From the NCBI RefSeq assembly GCF_001949145.1, contig NW_019091457.1:1017605-1079604 (forward strand): 62,000 nt of DNA, read 5' to 3'. The position numbers and the translations under genes are program-made. The notes under the pieces are model-generated. The model saw only the letters and a list, made by a program, of their open reading frames with translations. It had not been told where the DNA came from and did no database searches. The DNA comes from Acanthaster planci (lineage: Eukaryota; Echinodermata; Asteroidea; Valvatida; Acanthasteridae). Each line of letters starts with the position of its first letter. Position 1 is the first letter of the stretch. Below, one piece after another: positions 50,201 through 60,204 of the stretch.

Positions 50201-52503
50201 GTCCATGTTGCGTTACTTGAGTCAACAACTCTGCTGTGTACATTCTGTGTCCCATTCGTGTGGCACTCAGCATTCCAAGTTGGTCAGATTCATGTTTTTT
50301 GTGTTGAAAGTAGAATAACCGTGTTACCCTGTCACAGGTGAGGATCTATCCCGGACCGCGCCTCTCCAAGTCCCTCAAGATTGGCCCGGCTGAGGCCAAA
50401 AGCCTGAAGGTGGAGTACGGCGGGCTGGAATGCGCCGTTGAAATAGTGGATGACGTGGACACCGCCATCCAACACATCCACAAGTATGGCAGCGCGCACA
50501 CCGACGTGATTGTCACAGAGAATAGTGAGTGGAGAACATTGACTCATGAACACCTACTGATAAAGCAAATTTTGCTGCATTTGCTCATTGGTGAATTCAG
50601 GAAACTATAGGGTGGTTTGGTGATTTCATGCAGTAGAGTGACAAAGAGATTATCTCATTTGGTGTTATCGTTAGGTACCTTCCTGGGACACCAAGAGTTT
50701 ATCTCATTTGATGTTATCGTTAGGTACCTTCCTGAGACTCAGAATTGTATGGCAAACCGAATGGCAATTTTTTAACCTCGTATAATCTTTTGAAATGGTC
50801 ATCAAGCCACAATAGAAGTGGTTACAATCAAGCTTAATCTGTGGAGATTTTCTCTTTCTGGAAATGTGAAGATTTTGAAGCCTGTCAAACAAGCATTGAA
50901 GATGAAAGGCCTCATCCGGAGCAGCATCTTAAAAGGTCCATGTTTGGTATTCCAAAACTTGACACTCAATATCAAAATAAAGAGGCATTCCAAAGACAAG
51001 TTTTTTCACTTTTTATCTGTCATGAATACTCTTGTGGACACACATGCCAATTTCTTACTTCCATAAAGCAGTTTTGTCTCTTGCCCTTGGTATCCTCTCT
51101 GAGTTGAAGTACACCCTCACCTGCGAAAGAAAGTCATATGGTACTGAGTTTTCCAACCGGCGTCTTGCAGGCATTCGGACTATATATTCCAGACTAAATT
51201 TGTAGTGGGTACTCGGCATACTCCGCGTCAAACGTGCATTAACTTGCACGTGCCTATGTGATGAGTGCATACCAAATGGCTGTCAATTTCATTTCAAAAC
51301 ACGCCCTCTTTGGTTCCTGCTCGGATTGGATAGAGAGATTTACTTCATGTTTTCTCGATAGTTTCTTGCCGTACTAAAGAAACCGTAACAGAGTACCAGC
51401 TGCAAGGGGTCTGTGAGGAACAGGTTCAGTCTTAAAAATGGTTGAGAAGGGTTGATTGACTTACATGTACGTCGCATTTTACTTGGTTTCTCTCACAGCA
51501 CAAACAGCCCAGAGGTTTATGATGGGAGTGGACAGCGCCTGCGTTTTCCGTAATGCCAGTACTCGGTTTGCTGACGGCTACAGATTTGGTTTAGGTGAGG
51601 AACGCTTTCTGTATCACGTTCATGTCCACAAGTGTGCTTGTCATTATGGTCATACTTCTGGTCTTTGTGCAGTTTCATTATGGTGGTACCCGTGGTCTTT
51701 GTGCAGTTTCATTATGGTGGTACCCGTGGTCTTTGTGCAGTTTCATTATGGTGGTACCCATGGTCTTTGTGCAGTTTCATTATGGTGGTACCCATGGTCT
51801 TTGTGCAGTTTCATTATGGTGGTAGCTGTGGTCTTTGTGCAGTTTCATTATGGTGGTACCCATGGTCTTTGTGCAGTTTCATTATGGTCAAATTTTATGC
51901 TAGCCCCATGTGCTTGCCAATAAGAGTTGAGCATGTCAGGGGGTGTTTCAGACCTTGGAAAAGTTTTTCTTTTCTGTAGTTTTGGGTGGCAAGTACATAT
52001 ACATGAACACAAATGCAAACTGACTCTAGCCCAACTACACATTTGTTGGTCTGTTCAGTCCAGTCCACTCTTAAATGTATGTGTAATGGCTGGGGACTGT
52101 TTCATGTTTTCCTTTACATCAGTGGGCTTACCACAGCCGAAGGGTCCATAATATGTGTCTGCTGATTGGACAAAATCTAGAGGTCCAAGGGGCATCATCT
52201 TGCAATCAGTGAAATCAGTGAATGTGCGTAGACGATATCATGGACACTTGTCTGCAACCAAGCATCTGTCTCATAGACTGTGATTCAACTTCCATACCTC
52301 AGTCTCACAAATCCTCTGCCCCCTTTCGTACAGGAGCGGAGGTAGGGATCAGCACCACCCGCATCCACGCCCGAGGGCCAGTGGGCGTCGAGGGCCTGCT
52401 CACCACCAAGTGGATTCTGGAAGGCTCCGGGGACGCCGTACAGGAGTACGGCGAGGAGGGCCCAAAGGCGTACCGCCACGAGCATCTTCCCATCAGCAAT
52501 TGA
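32266..52503 (+). CDS. ALDH18A1: Delta-1-pyrroline-5-carboxylate synthase (P5CS), 14 coding exons
   Basis: Exons: 32266-32640, 33073-33210, 40943-41047, 41656-41808, 43261-43476, 43981-44190, 44520-44616, 45779-45999, 47847-47984, 49172-49367, 49787-49908, 50338-50524, 51499-51594, 52334-52503. All phases join, giving 807 residues (human 795 in the long form). P5CS is a bifunctional mitochondrial enzyme making pyrroline-5-carboxylate from glutamate with ATP and NADPH, for proline and ornithine synthesis. Residues 1-85 are basic and Ser/Gln-rich, fitting a mitochondrial presequence. The glutamate 5-kinase domain (about 95-385) shows VLKLGSAV (98-105), [26 protein letters not shown] and [13 protein letters not shown]. 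The gamma-glutamyl phosphate reductase domain (about 400-800) shows [33 protein letters not shown], the catalytic Cys in [11 protein letters not shown] (C628) and [18 protein letters not shown]. The two-residue insert of the mammalian long isoform is absent after DLQG. The assembly gap lies in intron 7 and removes no coding sequence. Confidence 0.97.
33258..33859. mobile_element. 600-bp foldback element in P5CS intron 2
   Basis: The left end 'ccttaaaggttaacagaaat' and the right end 'atttctgttaacctttaatg' are inverse complements. Pairing resumes inward at several points: 'aataacaataaata' with 'tttattgttatt', 'ggctgatttgatgacg' with 'cgtcatcaaatcagcc', 'tcgccagaac' with 'gttctggcga', and 'ggcccacaggcaaac' with 'gtttgcctgtgggcc'. 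The whole element is therefore one long inverted repeat with indels and a centre of about 60 bases. There is no coding capacity; it fits a non-autonomous foldback transposon. Confidence 0.75.
33996..34360. mobile_element. Foldback element family, copy 1
   Basis: The ends 'aagccttttgcaaattaac' and the inverse of '...cttgcaggtggctt' match. Inside, 'accactgttgctaccggtat' and 'cgtgattcggggcaagctttt' face 'aaaagcttgccccgaatcacg' and 'catagcaacagtg'. It is about 365 bases long. The whole is more than 80 percent similar by eye to 48083-48441 in intron 9 of the same gene, in the same orientation. Confidence 0.8.
37663..37710. repeat. Hairpin with TTAGGG-like arm, decayed copy 2
   Basis: The stretch 'caaccctaaccctcctcaat' through 'ggaggactgaggattg' matches the reverse complement of the hairpin at 15739-15799, except that the outer part of its right arm is lost. 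It lies in P5CS intron 2. Confidence 0.6.
42401..42645. mobile_element. MITE-like inverted repeat in P5CS intron 4
   Basis: The left end 'ggggccaatttcatagaacc' with 'acttaagcacaaaatttgct' is mirrored at the right by 'agcaaattttgttcttaagc' and 'agctctaggaatttgcccc'. It is about 245 bases long and non-coding. A looser relative ('ttttggctggtaagc', 'ttttgcttagcaaat') is seen near 46050-46190 in intron 8. Confidence 0.6.
43572..43767. repeat. Tandem repeat, about 92-bp period, 2.1 copies
   Basis: Units starting 'aaaatgtacttgagtacaa' and containing 'gtagttttgtggtactcg' recur at 43572, 43665 and (partial) 43756. Each unit has a small inner palindrome (gtacttgagtac). The repeat lies in P5CS intron 5 directly after exon 5. 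Confidence 0.75.
44746..45354. other. Assembly gap (609 Ns)
   Basis: A run of N inside P5CS intron 7. Exon 7 ends in phase 1 and exon 8 begins with two bases that complete a Ser codon. The joined protein aligns with mammalian P5CS without a missing block, so no exon should be hidden here. The gap length may be an estimate. Confidence 0.95.
48083..48441. mobile_element. Foldback element family, copy 2
   Basis: Same family as 33996-34360: 'aacataacaacttgaattct', 'cgtaattcggggcgagcttt', the opposing 'aaaagcttgccccgaattacg', and the terminal inverted repeats with 'aatctggtacactga' against 'tcagtgcaccagatt'. It lies in P5CS intron 9, soon after exon 9. Confidence 0.8.
48625..49043. mobile_element. 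Inverted-repeat element in P5CS intron 9
   Basis: The ends 'gaccatttagacccggtttg' plus 'aaaagggcc' and 'ggcccttttcaaaccggg' plus 'tctaaatggtc' are inverse complements over about 30 bases. The length is about 420 bases, ending about 130 bases before exon 10. Non-coding, MITE-like. Confidence 0.7.
51660..51889. repeat. Minisatellite, 34-bp period, about 6.8 copies
   Basis: The unit 'ggtctttgtgcagtttcatt' plus 'atggtggtacccgt' repeats every 34 bases with almost no change (cccgt or cccat, one copy agctgt). It follows the exon 13 donor of P5CS by 66 bases. The period is not a multiple of three, and the repeat is open in three frames because it has no stop. This produces false ORFs with repeated peptides. 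Confidence 0.95.
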
Positions 52504-54190
52504 TGACAGGTCCAAGTCCTGCATCGGTGTACATAGCCCATTTTGCCAAAGCTGGAAAAGGGATTCTCTTGTTTGATGCTGTGGAGATGTGACTTGTAAG
52601 ATTAAAGAGATGGTTGGCAAGACTTTGTTGCAAATGAAGCGGCCTCATATTATCAAGGAGGAGAGATCAGGCTTGTTGTCAGGCTTGAAAAGACAATGAA
52701 CTACGGATGCATATTTGCTAGATTGGGATTGCTAACAATCCTGTGAGAAAAATGGTGCCCAGAGGGGCGAAAGCTCTGAGCATAAGAGGCGTTTACTAAG
52801 TCTTGTCAATCTCTTGCGTCCAAGACGGTGTAGGGTTGAGGCCTTGATATCCTGTACACAAGGACGTCGTAGGCTTTTGTGGAATCTTGAGGTATAGTGG
52901 TGAAGTATAAGGCACTGAAATGCTGCTTAAGGTATTCACGTTGACTTTGGTTTTAATATCCTTCCAAATATTGTTTTCTGTTTAGTTTCGTTTGGTAATT
53001 TTTCTTTCCTTCGTGTCGAGTGAAATAAGTCTGTGTGTGTCATCAAGAGAGTAGGCTAGGAATCCGCGCACATGGAGATATAAACAAGCCGTTTGCCAAG
53101 GTCATCATGACTTTTACATTTCACTTTAGTGGGTAAGCCATGACATTCTGTAGCTTTCTACACGAGTCCTGAGGCTTTTAGCAACCAACTTTGGCAAGGA
53201 TGCAATTCAAATGACTCACAAAGCCTTAAGTTGTGAGCGTGTGCTTTGTCATGGAAATTTTCTGCTCGTATGAAATCTCACCGATCATTGCTGACCGATG
53301 CCAATTTTACAGCTCTATAAAGCCACGCCAAATAGTTCATGTGCGCTGACAACATGAGGACCAGGTGGTTGATTGGTTGGAATTTGTTAAAGGTCTTATT
53401 GCGTCATCACGTGGCCCTATCCCTGTTTATCTTTGAGATGCCCTTCCTCATTTTTCTGGTCTCCTTTGGAGATGCATCGAGTGGGTTGGAAAGTGAAACA
53501 TCTCCAGCAGCAAAAGAAATAAAAAGTATATTTTATGTGGTTTTTAGGACGTTCAAAAATGTATATTTTATTACTACTTTAAAGGACAAGTACGCGGTTT
53601 AAGCTCGGTTCGTCACTTTGAAATAGCAGTCACTTTGAAATAACCCAAGGTTGGTCATGTTTTTGGTTTTCTTAATGGTAGTAATAAGGCATTAAATGGA
53701 AAAGTTCGGCCGTTTTTGTGTAGATGGTGTATCTCATGGGTCACAAGCCTTGAATGCGCAAATGTTGTTGAGTTACATTTTCAGTCACCTTGAAATACTG
53801 ATGAATGTGAAACGCTGCTTACATTTCTTGAAAGTAATTGTGCATGCCTGAGGGATGTGTATTTTGGAGTCCTTTGGGTGTATTGCAGTTTGTGGCGCAC
53901 CTAGGCATATTTGTCCTCCTTTAAGTATCGGCTAGAGTATTGGATGATCCAAGTCAATATCAATTCAGATTTCCTCATGTTTGTCGACTGAAACAAAAAC
54001 GAAATCGACTCTGTGCCATACAGCTGACAGTGCAAGCATGTTCATTTGCGATTAACGACAGCAGGTGAGCAGAAAGATCTTAGTCGGACTGCGGTTATCG
54101 GTGCGGACGCTCTTTTGAAATGCTGCCGTCTTGCGCTGTTGTCATGTACATGAAGCTGAAACGCAATTTCTATGAGGTCCATTTGAAGCA
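52504..54190 (+). other. P5CS 3' untranslated region and downstream sequence
   Basis: No coding exon is seen. Possible polyadenylation signals are ATTAAA at 52601-52606 and AATAAA at 53518-53523; I cannot tell which is used. The sequence after about 53.6 kb shows no features I can name. Confidence 0.5.
53518..53523 (+). terminator. Candidate polyadenylation signal (AATAAA) of P5CS
   Basis: First canonical AATAAA that I found after the P5CS stop codon, about 1 kb downstream. An earlier ATTAAA variant at 52601 is an alternative. Confidence 0.35.
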
Positions 54191-54356
54191 AAATATGGGA
54201 CGGAGAGAACCCCCCCCGCTTTTGTGTTGCTTATTGTTTGATCGGAATCGCAGGAATTCTTTACAGACTTCTAGGGGGGATGTGTTAAGTAACGGTAGTC
54301 TAGAGTGTGTATAGGGATTTGACATGTAGGGGGGGTACCCCTCCGTCCCATATCTT
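54191..54356. mobile_element. MITE-like element with GGGACGGAG inverted ends, copy 2
   Basis: Ends 'aaatatgggacggagagaac' and 'cccctccgtcccatat' are inverted repeats next to C and G runs. The interior is the reverse complement of the element at 3546-3724. Confidence 0.65.
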
Positions 54357-56832
54357 GGCTGGTATAATTAGGTCTGCCGACAGTCGCCAATAGGCAAAAT
54401 CGAGCTGCCGCTGGACAAGAGTCTGTGACAGAGTAGTGATGCGACGATGTTTGCATGTACCCACCGCCATATCTAATTGGAGCGTTGGTGATGGGTCACA
54501 TCCTGTGCAAAAATTGTCGAATAACGACTGAATCTAGTGTTCAAATCCGGTGCTAGTAAGGCACTGCCGTCAGTGAAACGAGACAGGTACTACTGACTCA
54601 AAATATACCTCCTGAGATGATATTTTACAAGTTGGTTCTTAACCCCGACACGGAAAACCATTAATTGAAGAGTGTGTGTTTTTCCTTCGGAATACCAAAT
54701 ACATTTAATGTAAAGTACTGCCTTCATGAGATATAACCGTTTTCCATTCGGTGTGGAAATCAATGTATTGTGTAGGATTGGGAAATATCAGGGTAAACCA
54801 GGAGAGAGAAATACTCGTGCAGCACAGGTTTTATTTGTGTTACAGGCATGTACACGTGTAATCCGCCTTCGGTAGAAGCTCCCCCTCATCGGTTGGAAAG
54901 AGGTCGGCAGTTGTTGCAGGTTGCACTACACCAAATACGCGCCCTTGGAAAACAGTGCAAAATCAGACCGAAATAGCGCCGCCTGTTGACTCTGGTGAAA
55001 AGGGTGACCTCCTTTTTTCACTGGAAATTCAAGAGTATTTTTTCGTTTCGATTTCATGGGGCTTAGCCACGAAATTGTTTTTATATGCCTTTGAACGAAG
55101 ATACCCCCAAAATATCAGTAAAACTAAGCGCTCATTTCTGAATGTACCCTCCCGCCTCTATCCAAAATAGGTCCGCAATTTGGGGCTTTTTGTGAAAGAA
55201 ATACCCTAAACTGGAAACTATCAGTCTCAAATTTGGGATTTATAGAAATAGTTCTATGATGCCTCCTGATTTTGGCCTGTCTTATTGTAAAAATCCCAGA
55301 AGGGGGTTGAACAGAAGATTCGCCGGCGGAAGGGACCAAACTTTAAAACGCAGGCTAGGATACAGATAGCAAGCTTGTATCAAGACTAGATTGCAGGCAA
55401 AATATCCATGCTGCCTTCACCGATGCCCAGCTACGCATAGACATAATAGAAGTGAGCATTCTTCAGAAAAAAAAAAACTGTAAAAGGGATCACGTCACGC
55501 GCTAATTATTGGTACGTTCTGTGCCTCCTTTGTTGTAGAAATACCTGTACTGTCATATTGCATCGTTTTGTCCAGTTGGCCTAACTTTACGTGTACATGT
55601 TTCATTAGTTATTGTTGCTTTCTGTGATAATTTGTTATAACAGGATGATGGACAATAATGTGATCGTGGTTTCTTGGCTCTTTTTTAAACAATCATCTGC
55701 GATATTATGGAATCAGTAATGGTAAAATTGTTTTGAGTCCGTCTCTATCTGAGAATGTAAATAGTATAAATTTAATGGACAAAACGTATCGCATTTGTAT
55801 TTTATCCCTAGCCCTGCGTAGAGTGAGAAAACTCCCTTTCTTTGGAACACTAGTATTGCGTATAGCACAGTTGGTTTTTCATTATGCGAGATGAAGGCAG
55901 AAGGTGCCTATTTTTAATTACTTAAAATTAACTGCTTACGTTTTTTCTTGAAATAGGGATAGTTTGTGGTAGCCTGTAGGGCGTGGCTTATAGCTTGTAA
56001 TTAGGGCGATTTATTTGACAGCCTGCGTCCAAAGAGGTTGGACTTTAGGGCCGCGTTGGTATGGGAGCAGGGGTATTTTTTGTCTCGTATTAGGAGGAAT
56101 CGACGATAGGTCGTTAGGCCTGAAGAAAATTCATGAAAACCTGACAAGCATGCGCGTGTTCTTCTATGTGCTCGTTTTCACGGGAAGTGGTACGTTAAGG
56201 ATAGGTTCTGTGGTGTGCCCGGGGCTTTATTATGTACCGGTAGGGTTGCGACAACTTCCGATTAGAAGCCATTTTGGTTCCAACGTCCGCATTCGATCGT
56301 GCGTACACAAGAAACGGTCAATCATCCAATGTTGAGATCTGGTTTGTCATGTCTGGTTTCTCCATTTCTTTCCGGACCATAAATGAACAAATCGATCCCC
56401 ATTTTCAATAATTCACGAAAAGGTGCACTGCTCAAGTGTATCCACGCGGAATATAGGCCTACACCGTAAAGAAATATCGATTCTTTTAGAATTTACTCTG
56501 CCTGCATATTTATTGACAGGCTTTGTGGTTTTTTTTTGTTCTGTCTTAATCGTAAAACAGTAACCAGTTTATTTCCCCTTAAATCTTTAAAAACTCGGTT
56601 ATTTGAATACAAAGTACATGACCATAATTAGGTTTCAGTTGGCTAGTTTACCGAGTTGGGTAGCGTGTTTACAGTGCTTGGTACCAATGTCATTGTCCCA
56701 CTTTAGATTGGACCGACCGCACGGTGGCCCTTGGAGCTTGTTTACAGTGTCATTCATCAAATCTGGACAAATTTGACACCGCGATGAACGCGATGACCTA
56801 CCCTGCGTAGAGTTCACGTTACCCCCATCAAG

Positions 56833-56898
56833 TGCTAAGTGCTTCGGTTGCTATGGGTATCGGATACTATTCTACCATAGCAACCGAAGTACTTAGCA
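56833..56898. repeat. 24-bp stem hairpin
   Basis: The arm 56833-56856 ('tgctaagtgcttcggttgct' plus 'atgg') pairs with 56875-56898 around an 18-base loop. The only DNA mismatch would be a G-U pair if transcribed from the plus strand. No other copy is seen in the window. Confidence 0.8.
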
Positions 56899-58204
56899 AT
56901 GCCCTTCGTACAAAAGCTGTATGCTTCTTGACGTGGGTGACTTCAGGCCTTTCCTGCGTGAAAGGGACAATGAGATACTGTCGCCTGGAAAGTCGGGACC
57001 GAGTTGTTGGAACTAAAAATCACCTCATAACATTTCTCGTCCCCATATCCCCATAACAAGTATATTTTTTGGCCGTGCACAGTAAGAAAGCAAAGATAAT
57101 AGCGAATACCATTACACTGTGACTGGTTCCCGGCCAGTCAAGATACCTGCGGGCGAGGTACTCAATTATGACTGCTCTTGCGCCGTTTGCCGGTTTTACT
57201 GGCCTACCAAACTGCCCGTTTTGCTGGTCGCTGGGGATTCCATGGGCGTCTGGAACGTTTTGCCTCAGAATAAAAGGCTTCCCTTAACGTTATTTTCTCT
57301 TTAATAGGGTACCAGATTTATTCAAAGCCATACTAGATTCCCTACATAACCGTGGACTGCAGTCGGGCTTGTATCTGTCGTATAGTTTCCATCAAATTGC
57401 TGTCTGCTAAACGTGTTGCTAGCTGGTAATTTTGTGTTATAATTGATAATTAGGACGCGTGATTTAGGAGAGATTTGGGGGTTAGAATATTTCGGTACAA
57501 GCTTCAAATTGGTTCGGTAGTTTAATGATGATGTTTGTATCTGAGCATAATGTTCATCATCGGCTCGATTTCATACGTTTTTTACAAAAAGTCTGCATTT
57601 TTTCCCAAATACTCGATTACATGTACATTGTTCCTCAGTTTAAGGGTTTGGAATCATTCTTCCAGATACTGCTCCCATCATGCTATATGCTACCTCTTTA
57701 CAGCTTCGCTACATCACTTTGGATTGTTCGCCGAGTTTATGACGTCATTGATAGTTCTACTTCAGCCCATCCTGCCGCTGCAAATATAACGCTCATTACT
57801 TTGTCCCCTGGAACTTTGAATTACACTCGTTCATTTCCATACCATCTGAATGCAAGCATTTACTGAAGCCAGTCGTGACGTGTGTTGCATTCATATAAGC
57901 AAATTACGTACGGGCTGAAGGAAATCTGCATTTTTTTTTAATTATGTAAGGTGGAGTGTAGTCCTTCAGCTCAGTGTCTCTGTAGTGATTCTATGCATAG
58001 AAAACGAAACATCAAGCACGCCTTTATTGCTGACTGAACGTTATTCTTGTGGTGTGGAGCAGCCTCACCAACGTGGTTCCCGGCCGAGCGCGTGCGGTGA
58101 AACGGAGAAGAGAAAAGCCAGCGAACACTGTGTATGGTTGGAGTAAAGATTGCTGCTGTGTGATTGGTCAATTAAAACAGCATCCAGCCGCACACAGATC
58201 AAGG

Positions 58205-58354
58205 GGCCTGTTTGTTTCACAAGAATCCGGATCACGATCAGTGGTCCCAACGTTGGTTTCGTCCATGAGTTCAATATGCGGGTTCTGGTTTCAGTGGGCC
58301 AACTGTTACAACAGAATACTGATCGAGGCCTGGATCCTTTCGAAACAAACAGGC
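58205..58354. repeat. Inverted repeat with about 38-bp arms
   Basis: The left arm starts 'ggcctgtttgtttc' and ends 'cgatcagt'; the right arm starts 'actgatcg' and ends 'gaaacaaacaggcc'. The arms match with several differences. The spacer is about 75 bases. Probably a small non-autonomous element. Confidence 0.6.
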
Positions 58355-59953
58355 CTATATCTGTTGGCAAAAATCGATCAATTCCAAGACAGACTTCGCT
58401 CCCTGGTTCTGCTCTCTCCACGGAGATATAGAGTAACTAGGAGACTGCATCAAGGCGCTTTACTTTGCCTTCACGCGCATGTGCCACTTACGTGAGCTGT
58501 CCGTGTGCCTAGCTCTCTCACGCTTAGTAGAAAGTGGAGTGGGGACCCACCGCGTCGTCGATGATTGTTCGGCGTATGTAGTGGGGGGCTTTCAGAGTGC
58601 GGCTTTGCCTGGTTGCCAGAGCAAATTGCTCTTGGACATCAGGGAAGAGTGCATGAGAGGGACACAGATTGAGTGCCCGGTGCAAACAAACCCGGAGCTG
58701 CAAAGTTAGTCGTTTATACGATCCATCCGCGTTCTTAGTGTTATGGATCGGAGGTAGACGTGACTGATGTTCTCAGTGCAAATTCATAGGCTTTGGTGAG
58801 AGCATTAAAATGGTCCTACTGATCGAAGTGGGATGACATGAGGAGAAATTGGATACATATTATTGCCGTGGAAAAGGCAAATGTTTTCCTGCTATACGTT
58901 CTCGCAGTACGTTCCTAAGTCTTCAAGTTTTCGGAGCTCTGCCCTGTATCCAGGGTCGCTGCATGCTCTCTAGATTTGAAAGAGTGAAAAATCACTCTAC
59001 TTTGAATGAAAATCACTCCTTTCGACTAGAACTAGAAACAAGACGAATTCGAGTGAAATTTCTTCACTCCATATAGATTGAGAGTTCGCTCGAGGTCCCA
59101 CACGGAGTGGTTCCTGATCTAACTTTTTCCAATCTAAAATCGATGGACTCTTAACCGTCTAGTCCGTAGTTTCAAAGTTAGGAAGTACCAGCGTGGTGAC
59201 CGTGATTTTCCATAAAATTCGGCAAAGGAAGCGTAAACATAGTAAATCATGGTGGGTAGGTCATACCGTTCCCATGATTAGATCGCCCACTTTATTCCTC
59301 AAGCTAACAAATCTATATGTTTGGAAAGCCGAGAGCGATTGTTCAGATTTGGTTCAAGTAGTACGTGTTAGTATGGAATTCTCAGAGCTTTGTGTAGAGA
59401 GAGTAGCACCACCTTAACTTTTTGGAGGCAGAATGGCTGTCATTATGTACACAGTACAGCGTGCAGCTATTGTACCAACTACTATCCGTGTGCAATGGCG
59501 TATAGAGGGATCCCAATGCGACGCTTTTAGCATCGATCTGCGCACTTCCGCGTTTGAAAACGAGGCTGTAGGCTATGTGTCGGCTTCAATTCTTAATACG
59601 ATCAGACGATTGAAAGTAAGGAGTCAAGACACAAAATACGTAACGGTATGTTAAATTCAGACTTTTCAGGATGCAAATTTTTGTGAAAGAGTCTTTCAGG
59701 ATGACTCGACACGTAAAATCAAAAGACAAAATAACGACAATTGACTGCGAACTAGCATAGCTTCGATGGTCGTGTATCTTGTGCAGTGGGCGTGGTTAAA
59801 ACTGAAGTGGCGTCTCACTTACGAACCGGATACTCCATGTACTGTTTAGCTTCCGCGGGCGCGCGCAACCAAGTTCAACACAGAGAACCTGCGCAGACGG
59901 CGCCAATGTGAAATCCCTCTATACATTACGACACGACGCGCGTTATCCAGGGC

Positions 59954-60204
59954 CGTGTTTCAATACTCAACTTCAGCTCCGTCTCAGGCTTCAACTGTTT
60001 TGTTTTGTTTTTTTACTAGCTGACTTCGAAGCTGTTATCGCAGTAATCGGTCTAATAGTGCCACAGAACATCAAATGATATGCAAGAAACCCCAAAATTA
60101 CAGTAATCCAATGTAATTTAAACGCCTAAGGCACACAATCGGGGGTTGGTTTTAAGAACGAAGCCTGATGGCGAGACGGAGACGAAGTTGAGTATTGGAA
60201 AACG
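59954..60204. mobile_element. MITE-like inverted repeat of about 250 bp
   Basis: The left end 'cgtgtttcaatactcaactt' plus 'cagctccgtctcaggcttc' is mirrored by 'gaagcctgatggcgagacgg' plus 'agacgaagttgagtattgg'. Non-coding. Confidence 0.65.

Noticed and set aside
51456-51979. Three overlapping open frames with repeated peptides such as [16 protein letters not shown]
   Set aside because: They are translations of the 34-bp minisatellite, which has no stop in three frames; they have no start or splice context of their own.
58049-58495. 148-residue plus-strand open frame and its antisense partner
   Set aside because: Both are open because of the inverted repeat at 58205-58354. They have no recognisable domain and no splice-supported extension.
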